This document shows positions 1-8,650 of a stretch of 64,000 nucleotides of DNA, piece after piece. Source of the DNA: Bailinhaonella thermotolerans (GTDB taxonomy: Bacteria > Actinomycetota > Actinomycetes > Streptosporangiales > Streptosporangiaceae). Both the position numbers and the translations under genes were made by a program. The DNA is taken from positions 310,001 through 374,000 of the forward strand of contig NZ_QZEY01000003.1 of NCBI RefSeq assembly GCF_003594875.1, written 5' to 3'. The notes beneath the pieces are model-generated. The model did not search any database, was not told where the DNA came from, and saw nothing but the letters and a program-made list of their open reading frames with translations. Each line of letters starts with the position of its first letter. Within the stretch, counting starts at the first letter, position 1.

Positions 1-596
1 GCCGAGGGGAACAGCGTCGCCCCCGGCCTGGTGGCGAAGACCGTCTGGTAGTGGCCCGGATCGATCGGGCGCTCGACCAGGTAGTCGGGGTAGGCGATCT
101 CCCCGATCTCGTCGAGGACGTCCGTGCCGCCGGGGTCGAGGCGGATGCGCCAGACGCCCGCCCCGTCCTCGCCGAGCAGGGTGCCGGTGACGGCGCCGTC
201 CGCGCCGAAGCGCAGGACCTTCCCCGGTGCCCCGGCGGACGCGGGCAGGACCAGGCAGTGCCAGGTCCCGTCGTCCATCGGGGAGAAGAGGTTCACCACG
301 ACGGGCCCGCCCCGCCCGTCCTCGCCGCGCAGGAGGGACGGCACCACCCGCGCGTTGTTGAGCACGAGCGCGTCGCCGGGCGAGAGGTACGACCCAAGGT
401 CGCGGAACCGGCGATGCTCCACGAGCCCGGAGCGGCGGTCCAGCACCAGCAGTTTCGCGTCGTCGCGTCCCGTGCCCCGCACCTCGGGCGGGCGCTGGGC
501 GACGAGGGAGGGGGAGAAGTCGAAGTCGTACTGGTTCACCGGGGCGGGCGGGCTGAGCGGGCCCGGGGAACCGGTGGCGCCGGCGGAAAGGGTCAC
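1..596 (-). CDS. QueA-like SAM:tRNA ribosyltransferase-isomerase, partial (N-terminal part)
   Basis: The visible 198 residues match the N-terminal half of QueA, the enzyme that transfers and isomerises the ribosyl part of S-adenosylmethionine onto 7-deazaguanine in tRNA (queuosine pathway). Recognisable stretches are YDFDFSPSLVAQRPPEVRG near the start, GDALVLNNARVVPSLLRG, and YPDYLVERPIDPGHYQTVFA before the window edge. The GTG start is supported by GGAGG seven bases upstream. The 3' end, with the second half of the enzyme, lies outside the window. Most actinomycetes are not known for a complete queuosine pathway, so this may be a specialised paralogue working with the divergent ligase/decarboxylase genes; that link is inference from gene order and the shared promoter. 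Confidence 0.8.
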   Translation of the reverse strand, partial: MTLSAGATGSPGPLSPPAPVNQYDFDFSPSLVAQRPPEVRGTGRDDAKLLVLDRRSGLVEHRRFRDLGSYLSPGDALVLNNARVVPSLLRGEDGRGGPVVVNLFSPMDDGTWHCLVLPASAGAPGKVLRFGADGAVTGTLLGEDGAGVWRIRLDPGGTDVLDEIGEIAYPDYLVERPIDPGHYQTVFATRPGATLFPS

Positions 597-650
597 AGGG
601 CGGCCTCCACGGCGGGTGGCTGGGTGGGCGGTGCCATGCGAACACTGAAC

Positions 651-707
651 CGCTTTAGCTGTCAACCCTCGATATTGCTGAAATCCAGGTCTTGACAGGC
701 TAAAGCG
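651..707. promoter_or_regulatory. Inverted-repeat divergent promoter/operator
   Basis: Two arms, CGCTTTAGCTGTCAA (651-665) and TTGACAGGCTAAAGCG (692-707), are inverted copies of each other with one inserted base and a 26-bp spacer. Each arm carries TTGACA, a perfect -35 hexamer, pointing outward. On the plus strand TATCAG (714-719) lies 16 bp from the -35 and could be the -10, placing transcription start almost at the ATG at 730. The minus-strand -10 is weak. The symmetry suggests one regulator controlling both divergent units. Confidence 0.6.
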
Positions 708-729
708 CTCCAGTATCAGATGACCCGCG

Positions 730-2349
730 ATGGACAGTCTCCCGCCGGAAGGCACTCTCCCGTCCCCGCTTCACCCGCCCCCCGCGTCCGGGCTCATCCA
801 CGAACTGCTGGACACCGCCGCGGCCGCCGTCCCCGACCGCACGGCCGTACGGGATCCTCAGGGCTCATGGACCTACCGGCGGCTCGCGCGGCGCAGCCTG
901 TCCTTCGCCGGCTGGCTGCGCCGCCGCGGGGTCCTGCCCGGCGACCGCGTGCTCCTGCGCCTGCCCTCCGAACGGCCTACGGTCGCCATGGCGCACGGCG
1001 TCTCCCGGGCGGGGGCCGTCCTGGTGCCCGTCAACCCCCGCATGCGGCCGTACCATCTGCGCTCGGTCCTGCGCAGTGCCGAACCCCGGATCGTGATCAC
1101 TGACGCGGAGGGCCGGGAACGGCTGCGCGGCCTCACCGCCGTCCCGGTGCTCGACGTGGCCGAGGTCTGGCCCGAGGCGGAGGCCGAGCCCGCGGACGCC
1201 CTCCCGGCCGCCGCCGGCGCCGCGGATCCCGCCGTCCTCATCTACACCTCGGGCAGCACCGCGGAGCCCAAGGGCGTCATCTGCCCGCACGCCCAGATGA
1301 CCTTCGCGACGAGGGCGCTGACCTCGGTCCTCGGGTACCGCCCCGCCGATGTCGTCTTCTGCCGATTCCCGCTGTCCTGGGACTACGGGCTCTACAAGAC
1401 GCTGATGGCGTGCGCCGCCCGCTGCGAGATCGTCCTGTCCGAGGGCGAGTCCGACCTCACCCTGCTCGCCCGGCTGCGGGAGAGCCGGGCCACGGTCGTG
1501 CCCATCGTGCCGTCGATGGCGGCGATGATCCTGCGGCTCTCCGAGCGCGACCGCGATCCGATCCCCTCGGTCAGGCTCCTCACCAACACCGGCGACGTGC
1601 TGCCGCGGGCGGCCATCGACGGACTGCGCGAGCGGTTCCCGGGGGCGCGCGTGGTGCGGCAGTACGGCCAGACCGAGGCCAAGCGCATCACCGTCATGCC
1701 GCCGGGACAGGACCGGGAACGCCCGGACTCGGTCGGCCTGCCACTCCCGGGGACCCGCGTCATGATCCTGGACGAGCGCGGCGCGGCCGTGCCCCCGGGG
1801 CAGGTCGGGGAGATCGTCGTGGCGGGCCCGCACGTGATGGCCGGCTACTGGCGCGCGCCCGAGGAGACCGCCCGCGCCTTCCGCCGTGAGGCGGGAGAGG
1901 CGCGAAAGCCGGGGGAGGCGAGAGATCCGGGGGAGGCGGGAGGACCGGGAGAGGCGGGGGAGGCGGGGGAGACGCGGTTGCACACCGGCGACTACGGGCG
2001 TCTCGACGCCGACGGCTATCTGTACTTCGAGGGCCGCCGCGACACCCTGTTCAAGCGGAACGGCGTGCGCGTGAGCGCGCTGGAGATCGAGGCGGCGGCC
2101 AGCGACATCCCCGGGGTGCGGGCCGCCGCCGTCCTGCCGCCCGGCGATCGGCACGATCTCTCCTTGTTCGTCGAGGGCGAGCTCGAACCGGCGGAGGTCC
2201 TGCGGCTCCTGCGCGACCGGCTCGAACCCGAGAAGGTGCCCCGGATCTGCCGGGTCCTGCCCCGGCTCCCGCTCACCCCGCACGGCAAGACGTCCCGCCG
2301 GGACCTCGCCGCGCTGCTGGACGACCCCGTGGCCGAGGGGGCCGGGTGA
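730..2349 (+). CDS. AMP-forming acyl-CoA/amino-acid ligase (ANL superfamily)
   Basis: A 539-residue adenylate-forming enzyme that would activate a carboxylic acid with ATP. The P-loop-like motif YTSGSTAEPKGV, the QYGQTE motif, the HTGDYG motif and the C-terminal catalytic lysine region (LTPHGKTSRRDL) are all present. Between the PEETARAF and LHTGDYG segments there is a low-complexity insert rich in GEA/GEAR units, encoded by purine-rich imperfect repeats (about 1888-1975), which the family does not normally carry. There is no clear ribosome binding site and the mRNA may be nearly leaderless. The stop overlaps the start of the next gene by 4 bp (GTGA). The substrate is unknown; no carrier-protein domain is seen. 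Confidence 0.85.
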   Translation: MDSLPPEGTLPSPLHPPPASGLIHELLDTAAAAVPDRTAVRDPQGSWTYRRLARRSLSFAGWLRRRGVLPGDRVLLRLPSERPTVAMAHGVSRAGAVLVPVNPRMRPYHLRSVLRSAEPRIVITDAEGRERLRGLTAVPVLDVAEVWPEAEAEPADALPAAAGAADPAVLIYTSGSTAEPKGVICPHAQMTFATRALTSVLGYRPADVVFCRFPLSWDYGLYKTLMACAARCEIVLSEGESDLTLLARLRESRATVVPIVPSMAAMILRLSERDRDPIPSVRLLTNTGDVLPRAAIDGLRERFPGARVVRQYGQTEAKRITVMPPGQDRERPDSVGLPLPGTRVMILDERGAAVPPGQVGEIVVAGPHVMAGYWRAPEETARAFRREAGEARKPGEARDPGEAGGPGEAGEAGETRLHTGDYGRLDADGYLYFEGRRDTLFKRNGVRVSALEIEAAASDIPGVRAAAVLPPGDRHDLSLFVEGELEPAEVLRLLRDRLEPEKVPRICRVLPRLPLTPHGKTSRRDLAALLDDPVAEGAG

Positions 2350-3569
2350 CGCCCCACGCCGATCTCGCCGAGCGGTACGGCACGCCGCTGTACGTCTACG
2401 ACCTGGACGAGGTGGCCGCGGCGAAGGCGGACCTGGCCGGTTTCCTGCCGGACGGATGCCGGATCCTCTACTCCCTCAAGGCCAACCCCCATCCGGACGT
2501 CGCCAGGGCGCTGCGTGAGGGACCCGGCCCGGGGTGCGGTGCCGAGGTCAGCTCGGTCGGCGAGCTGGCCGCCGCGGCGGAGGCGGGCTTCACCGGTGCC
2601 GAGATCGTCTACACCGGGCCGGGCAAGACCCCCGGAGAGCTCGCCCACGCCGTGGCCCGGGGCGTCCGGTCGTTCTCCGCCGAGTCGCCCGAGGATTTGC
2701 GGAACATCGGGCGCGCGGCGGAGGCCCACGGCGTCGTCGCCGGCTGCCTCCTGCGGGTCAACAGCGCCGAACCGGGCTCCGGCACCGGCCTGAGGATGAC
2801 CGGGAAACCCACGCAGTTCGGCATCGACGCGGAGACCGTCGCCGCGTCGGCCGCGGAACTGCGCGCGGCGCCCGGCACGTCGATCACCGGCGTGCACCTG
2901 TTCTCGCAGAGCAACGCGCCCGGCGAGGACTCCCTGATCGCCGAGCTGCGGCACTCCGTCGAGGTGGCCGCCCGGATCCAGGACGACCTGGGGCCGCCCC
3001 TGCGGACGCTCGACATCGGCGGCGGTTTCGCCTCGCCGTACGGAAGACCGGGACCGCGCCCCGCCTACCCGCGCCTGCGGGCCGCTCTGGAGTCCGCCCT
3101 CGACGCGGCCTTCCCCGGCTGGCGCCGGGGCGAGCCCGGCGTCGCCGTAGAGTCCGGTCGCTATCTGACCGGTTCGGCGGGAACCCTCCTGACGCGGGTG
3201 ACCTCGGTCAAGACGGGCCGGGGCCGTACCCACGTGATCCTGGACGCGGGCATCAACGTCTTCGGCGGCCTGTCGGGCCTGGGCCGCCTGCTGCCGGTGT
3301 CCGTGGAGCCGGAGCCCGGCGGCGCCCACGCCCGGGCGACCTTGGCCGGCCCCCTCTGCACCCCCGCCGACATCCTCGCCCGGGACGTCCCCGTCGCCGA
3401 CCTCGGCCCCGGGGACGTCCTCGCCATCCCCAACACCGGCGCCTACGGCCTCACCGCGAGCCTCACGCTGTTCCTCGGCCGTCCCGCCCCCGTCGAAGCG
3501 GTCGTACGCGGCGGACAGGTCGTCTCCGCCACCCGGATCGTGCCCACCCGCGTCCCGGTCGCGGGATGA
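2346..3569 (+). CDS. PLP-dependent decarboxylase (fold type III, LysA/ornithine decarboxylase family)
   Basis: A 407-residue alanine-racemase-fold decarboxylase. The PLP lysine is K45 in YSLKANP. The phosphate-binding glycine motif is DIGGGFASP, and the substrate-side motifs are GPLCTPADIL and NTGAYG. It is translationally coupled to the ligase by a 4-bp overlap. LysA itself is usually somewhat longer, and the pairing with an adenylate-forming ligase recalls ligase/decarboxylase pairs that prepare amino-acid-derived building blocks in secondary metabolism (for example VinN/VinO). That is an analogy, not a proven function. True diaminopimelate decarboxylase remains possible but is less likely in this context. 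Confidence 0.8.
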   Translation: MTPHADLAERYGTPLYVYDLDEVAAAKADLAGFLPDGCRILYSLKANPHPDVARALREGPGPGCGAEVSSVGELAAAAEAGFTGAEIVYTGPGKTPGELAHAVARGVRSFSAESPEDLRNIGRAAEAHGVVAGCLLRVNSAEPGSGTGLRMTGKPTQFGIDAETVAASAAELRAAPGTSITGVHLFSQSNAPGEDSLIAELRHSVEVAARIQDDLGPPLRTLDIGGGFASPYGRPGPRPAYPRLRAALESALDAAFPGWRRGEPGVAVESGRYLTGSAGTLLTRVTSVKTGRGRTHVILDAGINVFGGLSGLGRLLPVSVEPEPGGAHARATLAGPLCTPADILARDVPVADLGPGDVLAIPNTGAYGLTASLTLFLGRPAPVEAVVRGGQVVSATRIVPTRVPVAG

Positions 3570-3781
3570 CCTCGCATCCGGCGGCGAGGAGGGGACGGAC
3601 GCGAGACGCACCCGGCGATGGGGACGAGGTGGTGCGCTTCCGGCCACCCCGGATCGGGTGAAGGGCGGCAGCCGGGCATTCGATCCCAGGGGGGAGCCGG
3701 GATTGGGGGAATGAGTTGAGGATGATCTTGGGGGCGGGCTAGCGTCCGAGGCGGTTCTGTTGCCTGAGTGCCGGAGGACTC

Positions 3782-4747
3782 GTGAGCGCCGTTACGGAGG
3801 GTCGACGACGGAGGACGGGCGGGAGGCGGCCGCGGTGGCGGTCCCGTCCGGCGCTGGTGGCGTACGGCGCGGCGGCCGGGCTCGTGGCGGGGCTGGTCGT
3901 GGGCGAGGGGATCGCCAAGGACGTCAGGCTCTCCGTGGACGGCAACGAGACGGCGCTCAACACCTTCTCGGGCACCGTGCGTGACCTGCTCGCCCGCGAG
4001 GGAGTGAAGGTAGGACCGCACGACCTCGTGTCGCCGCCGGTGGACTCGCCGCTGGCGAACGGCTCCGAGGTCGTCGTACGGCACGCGCGGCCCCTGCGGC
4101 TCACGGTGGACGGGCGCAGCACGACCCGGATGGTGACCGCGCTGAACGTGGGGGAGGCGCTGGAGCAGCTCGACCTCAAGGCCGCGCGCATGGACCAGCC
4201 GGTCTCGCGGCTGCGGGTGCTGCCGCGCGCCGGGTTCGCGCTGCGGATGCGGACGGTGCGCCGGGTGACGGTGCTGGTCGGCGACGTGCGCACCGAGGCC
4301 ACGACCACGGCGGGCACCGTGCGCGAGGTGCTGAAGGCCGAGCGGGTCAAGCTGGGCAAGGGCTACAAGGTCAAGCCCGGGCTGCACGCGTTCCCGGCGG
4401 AGGGCGCGGTGATCCGCGTGATCAAGCCGCCGCCGCCCAAGCCGCCCGCGCCGCCCCGGACCGCGCTGCGCACCGGGGCCGCGCCGTCCTCGGTGGCCGC
4501 GCTCAACTGGGCGGGGCTCGCCCGGTGCGAGTCGGGCGGGCGGGCGAAGGCGGTGAACCGCTCGGGGCCCTACTACGGGCTGTACCAGTTCTCCCTGCCC
4601 ACGTGGCGGTCGGTGGGCGGCACGAAGACGCCGATCGACTGGTCGGAGGAGGAGCAGACCTACCGCGCCCAGCTCCTCTACCAGAAGGTCGGCGGGCGCT
4701 GGCAGAGCCAGTGGCCGCACTGCGGCCGCTTCCTGTTCACCCGCTGA
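3782..4747 (+). CDS. rpfB: Resuscitation-promoting factor, RpfB-type transglycosylase
   Basis: A secreted or membrane-anchored 321-residue muralytic enzyme that cleaves peptidoglycan glycan strands during resuscitation and growth. A basic N-terminus precedes one membrane segment (about residues 25-43). Three DUF348 repeats follow (about 47-105, 106-160 and 161-214), then a Pro-rich linker and the Rpf lysozyme-like domain (about 238-320). The catalytic glutamate is E250 in RCESGG, and C249/C314 can form the conserved disulfide. The G5 domain of M. tuberculosis RpfB is absent, replaced by the proline linker. GGAGG four bases upstream supports the GTG start. rpfB upstream of ksgA-ispE is the ancestral actinobacterial order; here a kinase gene lies between. 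Confidence 0.93.
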   Translation: MSAVTEGRRRRTGGRRPRWRSRPALVAYGAAAGLVAGLVVGEGIAKDVRLSVDGNETALNTFSGTVRDLLAREGVKVGPHDLVSPPVDSPLANGSEVVVRHARPLRLTVDGRSTTRMVTALNVGEALEQLDLKAARMDQPVSRLRVLPRAGFALRMRTVRRVTVLVGDVRTEATTTAGTVREVLKAERVKLGKGYKVKPGLHAFPAEGAVIRVIKPPPPKPPAPPRTALRTGAAPSSVAALNWAGLARCESGGRAKAVNRSGPYYGLYQFSLPTWRSVGGTKTPIDWSEEEQTYRAQLLYQKVGGRWQSQWPHCGRFLFTR

Positions 4748-4830
4748 CCTCTGGCGAGGGGCGTCCGGTACGACGCACGCCGCCGTCCGGTCCGGCGGAC
4801 GTGGCCGTCCGGTACGGCGTACGGCGGCGC

Positions 4831-5988
4831 TCATCGGGCTAGGAGCGCCGGGATGACGAGCAGGCCGAGCGCGGCCGCGCCCAGGATCAGCAGCACCGCG
4901 AGCGGCAGGACGTAGCGCCACCGGCGGTCCCCCGCCTCCGGCCGTACGGCCGGGTCGCCGGGGGGCCGCCACCCACCCGTCGGCGCGGCCTCGGCCCGGG
5001 CCTCCGCGCCGGCCGGCGATGCGGGCGGCCCCGTGCCGGTGCCGGTCCGGGCGTCGGCGCCGGCCGGGGATCCGGTGCCGGTCGGAGAGCCGGTGCCGGG
5101 ATCGGGATTCCCGGCCGGCCGGGCCACGGGACCTTCGGAGGGCGGGGCGGCGGGGGCTTCGGCGGTGGCGGCGAGCGCGAGCAGCAGTTCCCCGGCGGAG
5201 GGGCGGCGGGCCGGGTCGGGGTCGAGCGCCCGCGCGACCAGCCCGTCCAGCGGCGCGGGCAGCCGGCCGGGGTCGGGCGTCGCGTGCAGCAGCCGCGCGG
5301 CCATCGTCAGCGCGTCGCCCTCGCCGTACGGGTGCCGCCCGGTCCCGGCGTACGCCACGAGGCAGCCCCAGGTGAACACGTCCACGGCCGGGGTGACCGG
5401 CAGCCCCCGGACCTGCTCCGGCGCCCACCAGCCGGGGCTGCCGACGAGCTGCCCCGCCCGGGTGAGCGCGTGCGAGGAGTCGAGCGCCCGCGCGATCCCG
5501 AAGTCGATCACGCGCGGCCCGGACATCGACAGGATCACGTTCGCGGGCTTGAGGTCGCGGTGCACCAGCCCCGCCGCGTGGATCGCGGTCAGCGCCGCCG
5601 CCACCCCCAGCGCCACCCCGTGCAGCGTTCCCGGCTCCAGCGCCCCGAAGTCCGAGACCTGCCGCGCGAGGGATACGCCCGGGATGTACTCGGTGATCAT
5701 GTACGGCCGGCCGTCCGCCACGCCGTCCCCGAGCACGCGGGCGGTGCAGAACGACGCGACACGCCGGGCGCTGGCCACCTCGTCCCGGAACCGCGCCGCG
5801 AACCCGGCGTCCATCGCGTGCGCCGCCTTGATCAGCTTGATCGCCACCCGCCGCCCGTCGTGGGATCGCGCCAGGTAGACGGTGCCCATGCCGCCCTCGC
5901 CGATCCGCCCGAGCAGCGTGTGCCCGGCGATCTCGCGCGGGTCGCCGGGGTGGAGCCGGCCGGTCCGCTCGACCGCGTCGGCGTTCAT
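4831..5988 (-). CDS. Ser/Thr protein kinase (Hanks type) with C-terminal membrane segment
   Basis: A 385-residue eukaryotic-type kinase. It has a glycine loop [12 protein letters not shown] lysine K51 (VAIKLIK), helix-C glutamate E70, the catalytic loop HRDLKPAN (D145) and DFG at 162-164. A Pro/Gly/Thr-rich linker (about 265-355) leads to one C-terminal transmembrane helix with almost nothing after it, so no extracellular sensor domain is present. An upstream in-frame ATG would add 12 residues, but AGGAGG six bases before the internal ATG at 5988 favours the shorter form. The gene is divergent from ksgA and convergent with rpfB. Its substrate is unknown; proximity to rpfB suggests, weakly, cell-wall control. 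Confidence 0.92.
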   Translation of the reverse strand: MNADAVERTGRLHPGDPREIAGHTLLGRIGEGGMGTVYLARSHDGRRVAIKLIKAAHAMDAGFAARFRDEVASARRVASFCTARVLGDGVADGRPYMITEYIPGVSLARQVSDFGALEPGTLHGVALGVAAALTAIHAAGLVHRDLKPANVILSMSGPRVIDFGIARALDSSHALTRAGQLVGSPGWWAPEQVRGLPVTPAVDVFTWGCLVAYAGTGRHPYGEGDALTMAARLLHATPDPGRLPAPLDGLVARALDPDPARRPSAGELLLALAATAEAPAAPPSEGPVARPAGNPDPGTGSPTGTGSPAGADARTGTGTGPPASPAGAEARAEAAPTGGWRPPGDPAVRPEAGDRRWRYVLPLAVLLILGAAALGLLVIPALLAR

Positions 5989-6116
5989 CCGGGCCCTCCT
6001 CTCGGCCGTGCCCGTCTCCTCCACGGTCTCCCGGATCGCCCCTTCCAGTCGAGCCGATACCGGGCTCGGGCAGGCCGCGCGACGCCCGAGCCCCCGGCGT
6101 ACGGCACACTTGTGCG

Positions 6117-6971
6117 GTGGCAGAGGGATTGCTCGGACCGGCTGACGTGCGCGAACTCGCGACGCGCCTCGGCGTGCGGCCGACGAAGAAGCTGGGCCAG
6201 AACTTCGTCGTGGACGGCGGGACCGTGCGTCGCATCGTCCGCGTCGCGGAGGTGGGGCCCGACGACGTGGTGGTGGAGGTCGGCCCCGGCCTGGGCTCGC
6301 TGACGCTGGCGTTGCTGCCCGCCGTGAAGCGCGTGGTCGCCGTCGAGATCGACCCGGTGCTGGCGGCGCGGCTCCCCGCGACGGTGTCCGAGCGCCTGCC
6401 CGAGTACGCCGACCGCCTGGAGGTCCTGGAGGCCGACGCCATGCGCGTCCCCGGCGTCCCCGGCCCTCCGCCCACCGCCCTGGTGGCCAACCTCCCGTAC
6501 AACGTCGCCGTCCCCGTGGTGCTGCACCTCCTGGAGACGCTGCCGTCCCTGCGCCGGGGCCTGGTCATGGTTCAGTCCGAGGTGGCCGACCGGCTCGCCG
6601 CCACCCCCGGTTCCAAGGTGTACGGCGTGCCGTCGGTCAAGGCGGCCTGGTACGCCGACGTGCGCCGCGCGGGGCCCGTCGGCCGCACGGTCTTCTGGCC
6701 CGTCCCCAACGTCGATTCCGGCCTGGTCTCCCTGGTGCGGCGCGACCCCCCGCGCACCTCCGCGACCCGCGAGCAGGTCTTCGCCGTCGTGGACGCCGCC
6801 TTCGCCCAGCGCCGCAAGACCCTCCGCGCGGCCCTGGCGACCTGGGCCGGCTCCCCCGCCGCCGCCGAACAGGCACTCCGCGCCGCCGGCGTGGACCCCA
6901 CCGCCCGGGGCGAACAACTGGACGTCGAGTCCTTCGCCCGAATAGCCGAACACCACCCCACCCAGCCCTGA
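6117..6971 (+). CDS. rsmA: 16S rRNA dimethyladenosine transferase
   Basis: RsmA/KsgA dimethylates two adjacent adenosines near the 3' end of 16S rRNA during small-subunit maturation. The family signature [16 protein letters not shown] is at about residues 26-41, SAM motif [12 protein letters not shown] at 53-63, the acidic EIDP at 77-80, and the catalytic NLPYNV at 125-130. The length, 284 residues, is normal. The GTG start has no ribosome binding site; CACACT six bases upstream could be a -10 for a leaderless message. It keeps the conserved order with rpfB and ispE. Confidence 0.96.
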   Translation: MAEGLLGPADVRELATRLGVRPTKKLGQNFVVDGGTVRRIVRVAEVGPDDVVVEVGPGLGSLTLALLPAVKRVVAVEIDPVLAARLPATVSERLPEYADRLEVLEADAMRVPGVPGPPPTALVANLPYNVAVPVVLHLLETLPSLRRGLVMVQSEVADRLAATPGSKVYGVPSVKAAWYADVRRAGPVGRTVFWPVPNVDSGLVSLVRRDPPRTSATREQVFAVVDAAFAQRRKTLRAALATWAGSPAAAEQALRAAGVDPTARGEQLDVESFARIAEHHPTQP

Positions 6972-7753
6972 CACCCACACTCCGCCTGGGCCCCGACCAC
7001 GCGACCCCGGCCCCGCCGCTCCCGAAGCGTCGGGGTTCGGGCCGCTCAGGAGTGCGGGAACCGCGCCGGGTCCGTGACGGCCGGGCTCGACGCCGGCCCC
7101 GGGGCGGCCACATCTCGCGTTGAACCCGGGGATGTCCGGGGTGTACCCGTCCAGAGGCGCTGGGCCGCGCCGGTTCCGGGTGGCCGCCGTCGCCCGCCGG
7201 GGCGGTGGTTCTCCTTCTGGGCCCGGGGTTCCAGGCCGGACCGGTTCTGGGCGCCGGGTATGTGCCGGGGTCGTGGCGGTCCGGCCCGCGCCGGCCTCCA
7301 TTCGGCTACGGGCCGGGGTCGTGGGGGCCTGGGTCGCACCGGTCCCGAGGCTTTGATCCTCGCGCCGGGAACCGGGAGCCAGGCACGTCGAGGCTGCTCC
7401 ATGTCGGCGCGGACTGCCCGTCAGGGGATCACGCGGACACCAGGGACTCATGCGTCGGACCCGGCGCCAGCCGTACGCCGGCGCCCGGAGAACCAAGGCG
7501 CCCCTCCTCACCGTGATCATGCGGTTTTGCGCACAGGGTGTGATTAAAACTGCATGATCACGCCGAAGGAGGAGCCGGCGAGGGGGGAGCCGGCGAAGGG
7601 GGAGCCGGCGTGGAGGGGAGACGATGCGAAGGGGAGACGACGCGAAGGGGGGACGGCGCGGAGGATGAGGGGGCGGCGGCGCGGAGGGGGTAGGTGGAGG
7701 GGGCGGGTTGGATCGGGTGGGGTGGGGAGGTGGGGACAGTAAACTCGGCTCTC
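6972..7753. other. Long intergenic region between rsmA and ispE
   Basis: About 780 bp without a convincing gene. Open frames exist on both strands, but none has a ribosome binding site or a recognisable protein. The stretch contains a loose direct repeat of CCGGGGTCGTGG (near 7267 and 7314), one copy of the dispersed palindrome (7513-7561), and after it a purine-rich run built of imperfect GGAGCCGGCG and GCGAAGGGG units up to about 7690. Confidence 0.7.
7513..7561. repeat. Dispersed palindromic repeat, copy 1
   Basis: Left arm GTGATCATGCGGTTTT (7513-7528), 17-nt loop GCGCACAGGGTGTGATT, right arm AAAACTGCATGATCAC (7546-7561); one mismatch in 16 bp. Related copies are at 25021-25069 and 57164-57212. 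All three are intergenic and are followed by GCGAAGGA-like, purine-rich imperfect repeats. Confidence 0.85.
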
Positions 7754-8650
7754 GTGACTTCTGTGACCGTCCGGGTGCCTGGAAAGGTCAACCTGCAAAT
7801 TTCCGTGGGGCCGCTCCGCGCCGACGGTTATCACGAGCTCGTCAACGTCTTCCACGCCGTGTCGCTGTACGACGAGGTGTCGGCGGCTCCGTCGGACCGC
7901 GTGCGGGTGCGCGTCTCGGGCGAGGGGGCCGACCAGGTGCCGCTGGACGAGGACAACCTCGCCGGCCGGGCGGCGCGGCTGCTCGCCGACCGCACCGGGC
8001 ATCCGGCGCGGGTCGCGCTGGAGATCCGCAAGGCGATCCCGGTGGCGGGCGGCATGGCGGGCGGCAGCGCCGACGCCGCCGCCGCGCTCGTGGCCTGCGA
8101 CGCCCTGTGGGGCACCGACCTGAGCGCCGGGGAGCTGCACGCGCTCGCCGCCGAGTTGGGCAGCGACGTGCCGTTCGCGCTGATGGGCGGCACGGCCGTG
8201 GGCCGCGGCCGCGGGGAGGACCTGGTGCCGGTCACCGCGCGCGGCACCTTCCACTGGGTCTTCGCGCTCGCCCCCGGCGGCCTGTCCACCGCGGCCGTTT
8301 ACGCCGAGTGCGACCTGCTGCGCCGGCACGAGGCCGTCCCCGAGCCCGCCGCCAGCGACGCGCTGATGGCGGCGCTCGCGGCCGGGGACGCCAAGGCCCT
8401 CGGCGCGGCTCTGGCCAACGACCTGCAGCCCGCCTCGCTCGCCCTGCGCCCCCAGCTCGCGAAGGTGCTGCGCGCGGGCGAGGACTTCGGCGCGCTGGGC
8501 GGCATCGTGTCCGGCTCCGGCCCCACCTGCGCCTTCCTGGCCGAGTCCGGGCGACACGCCGAGGAGCTGGCCCTCGCGCTGTCCGACGCGGGCGTCTGCC
8601 GCGCCGCCGTGCGCGCGACCGGCCCGGTGCCGGGGGCGGTCATCGTATGA
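7754..8650 (+). CDS. ispE: 4-diphosphocytidyl-2-C-methyl-D-erythritol kinase
   Basis: IspE phosphorylates 4-diphosphocytidyl-2-C-methylerythritol in the MEP route to isoprenoids. The GHMP-kinase features are clear: PGKVN with K11 near the start, the ATP-binding run PVAGGMAGGSADAAAAL at about 96-112, and the C-terminal GIVSGSGPTCAFL motif. The length of 298 residues is typical. An in-frame GTG at 7694 would add 20 unrelated residues. TAAACT (7740-7745) looks like a -10 placing transcription start at the GTG at 7754, so a leaderless mRNA is likely. The stop overlaps the ABC-F gene start (ATGA). Confidence 0.95.
   Translation: MTSVTVRVPGKVNLQISVGPLRADGYHELVNVFHAVSLYDEVSAAPSDRVRVRVSGEGADQVPLDEDNLAGRAARLLADRTGHPARVALEIRKAIPVAGGMAGGSADAAAALVACDALWGTDLSAGELHALAAELGSDVPFALMGGTAVGRGRGEDLVPVTARGTFHWVFALAPGGLSTAAVYAECDLLRRHEAVPEPAASDALMAALAAGDAKALGAALANDLQPASLALRPQLAKVLRAGEDFGALGGIVSGSGPTCAFLAESGRHAEELALALSDAGVCRAAVRATGPVPGAVIV

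Noticed and set aside
3570-3781. A ydaO-type c-di-AMP riboswitch before rpfB, as in many actinobacteria
   Set aside because: The 212-bp gap does not show the conserved ydaO sequence blocks by eye; a covariance search would be decisive.
3443-6568. A 1041-codon minus-strand frame spanning the decarboxylase end, rpfB and the kinase
   Set aside because: It crosses several well-supported genes in other frames, and its translation is Arg/Pro/Gly-rich with no recognisable domain.
7074-7547. Open frames in the rsmA-ispE gap
   Set aside because: No ribosome binding site, no homology that I recognise, and frames run through the palindromic repeat.
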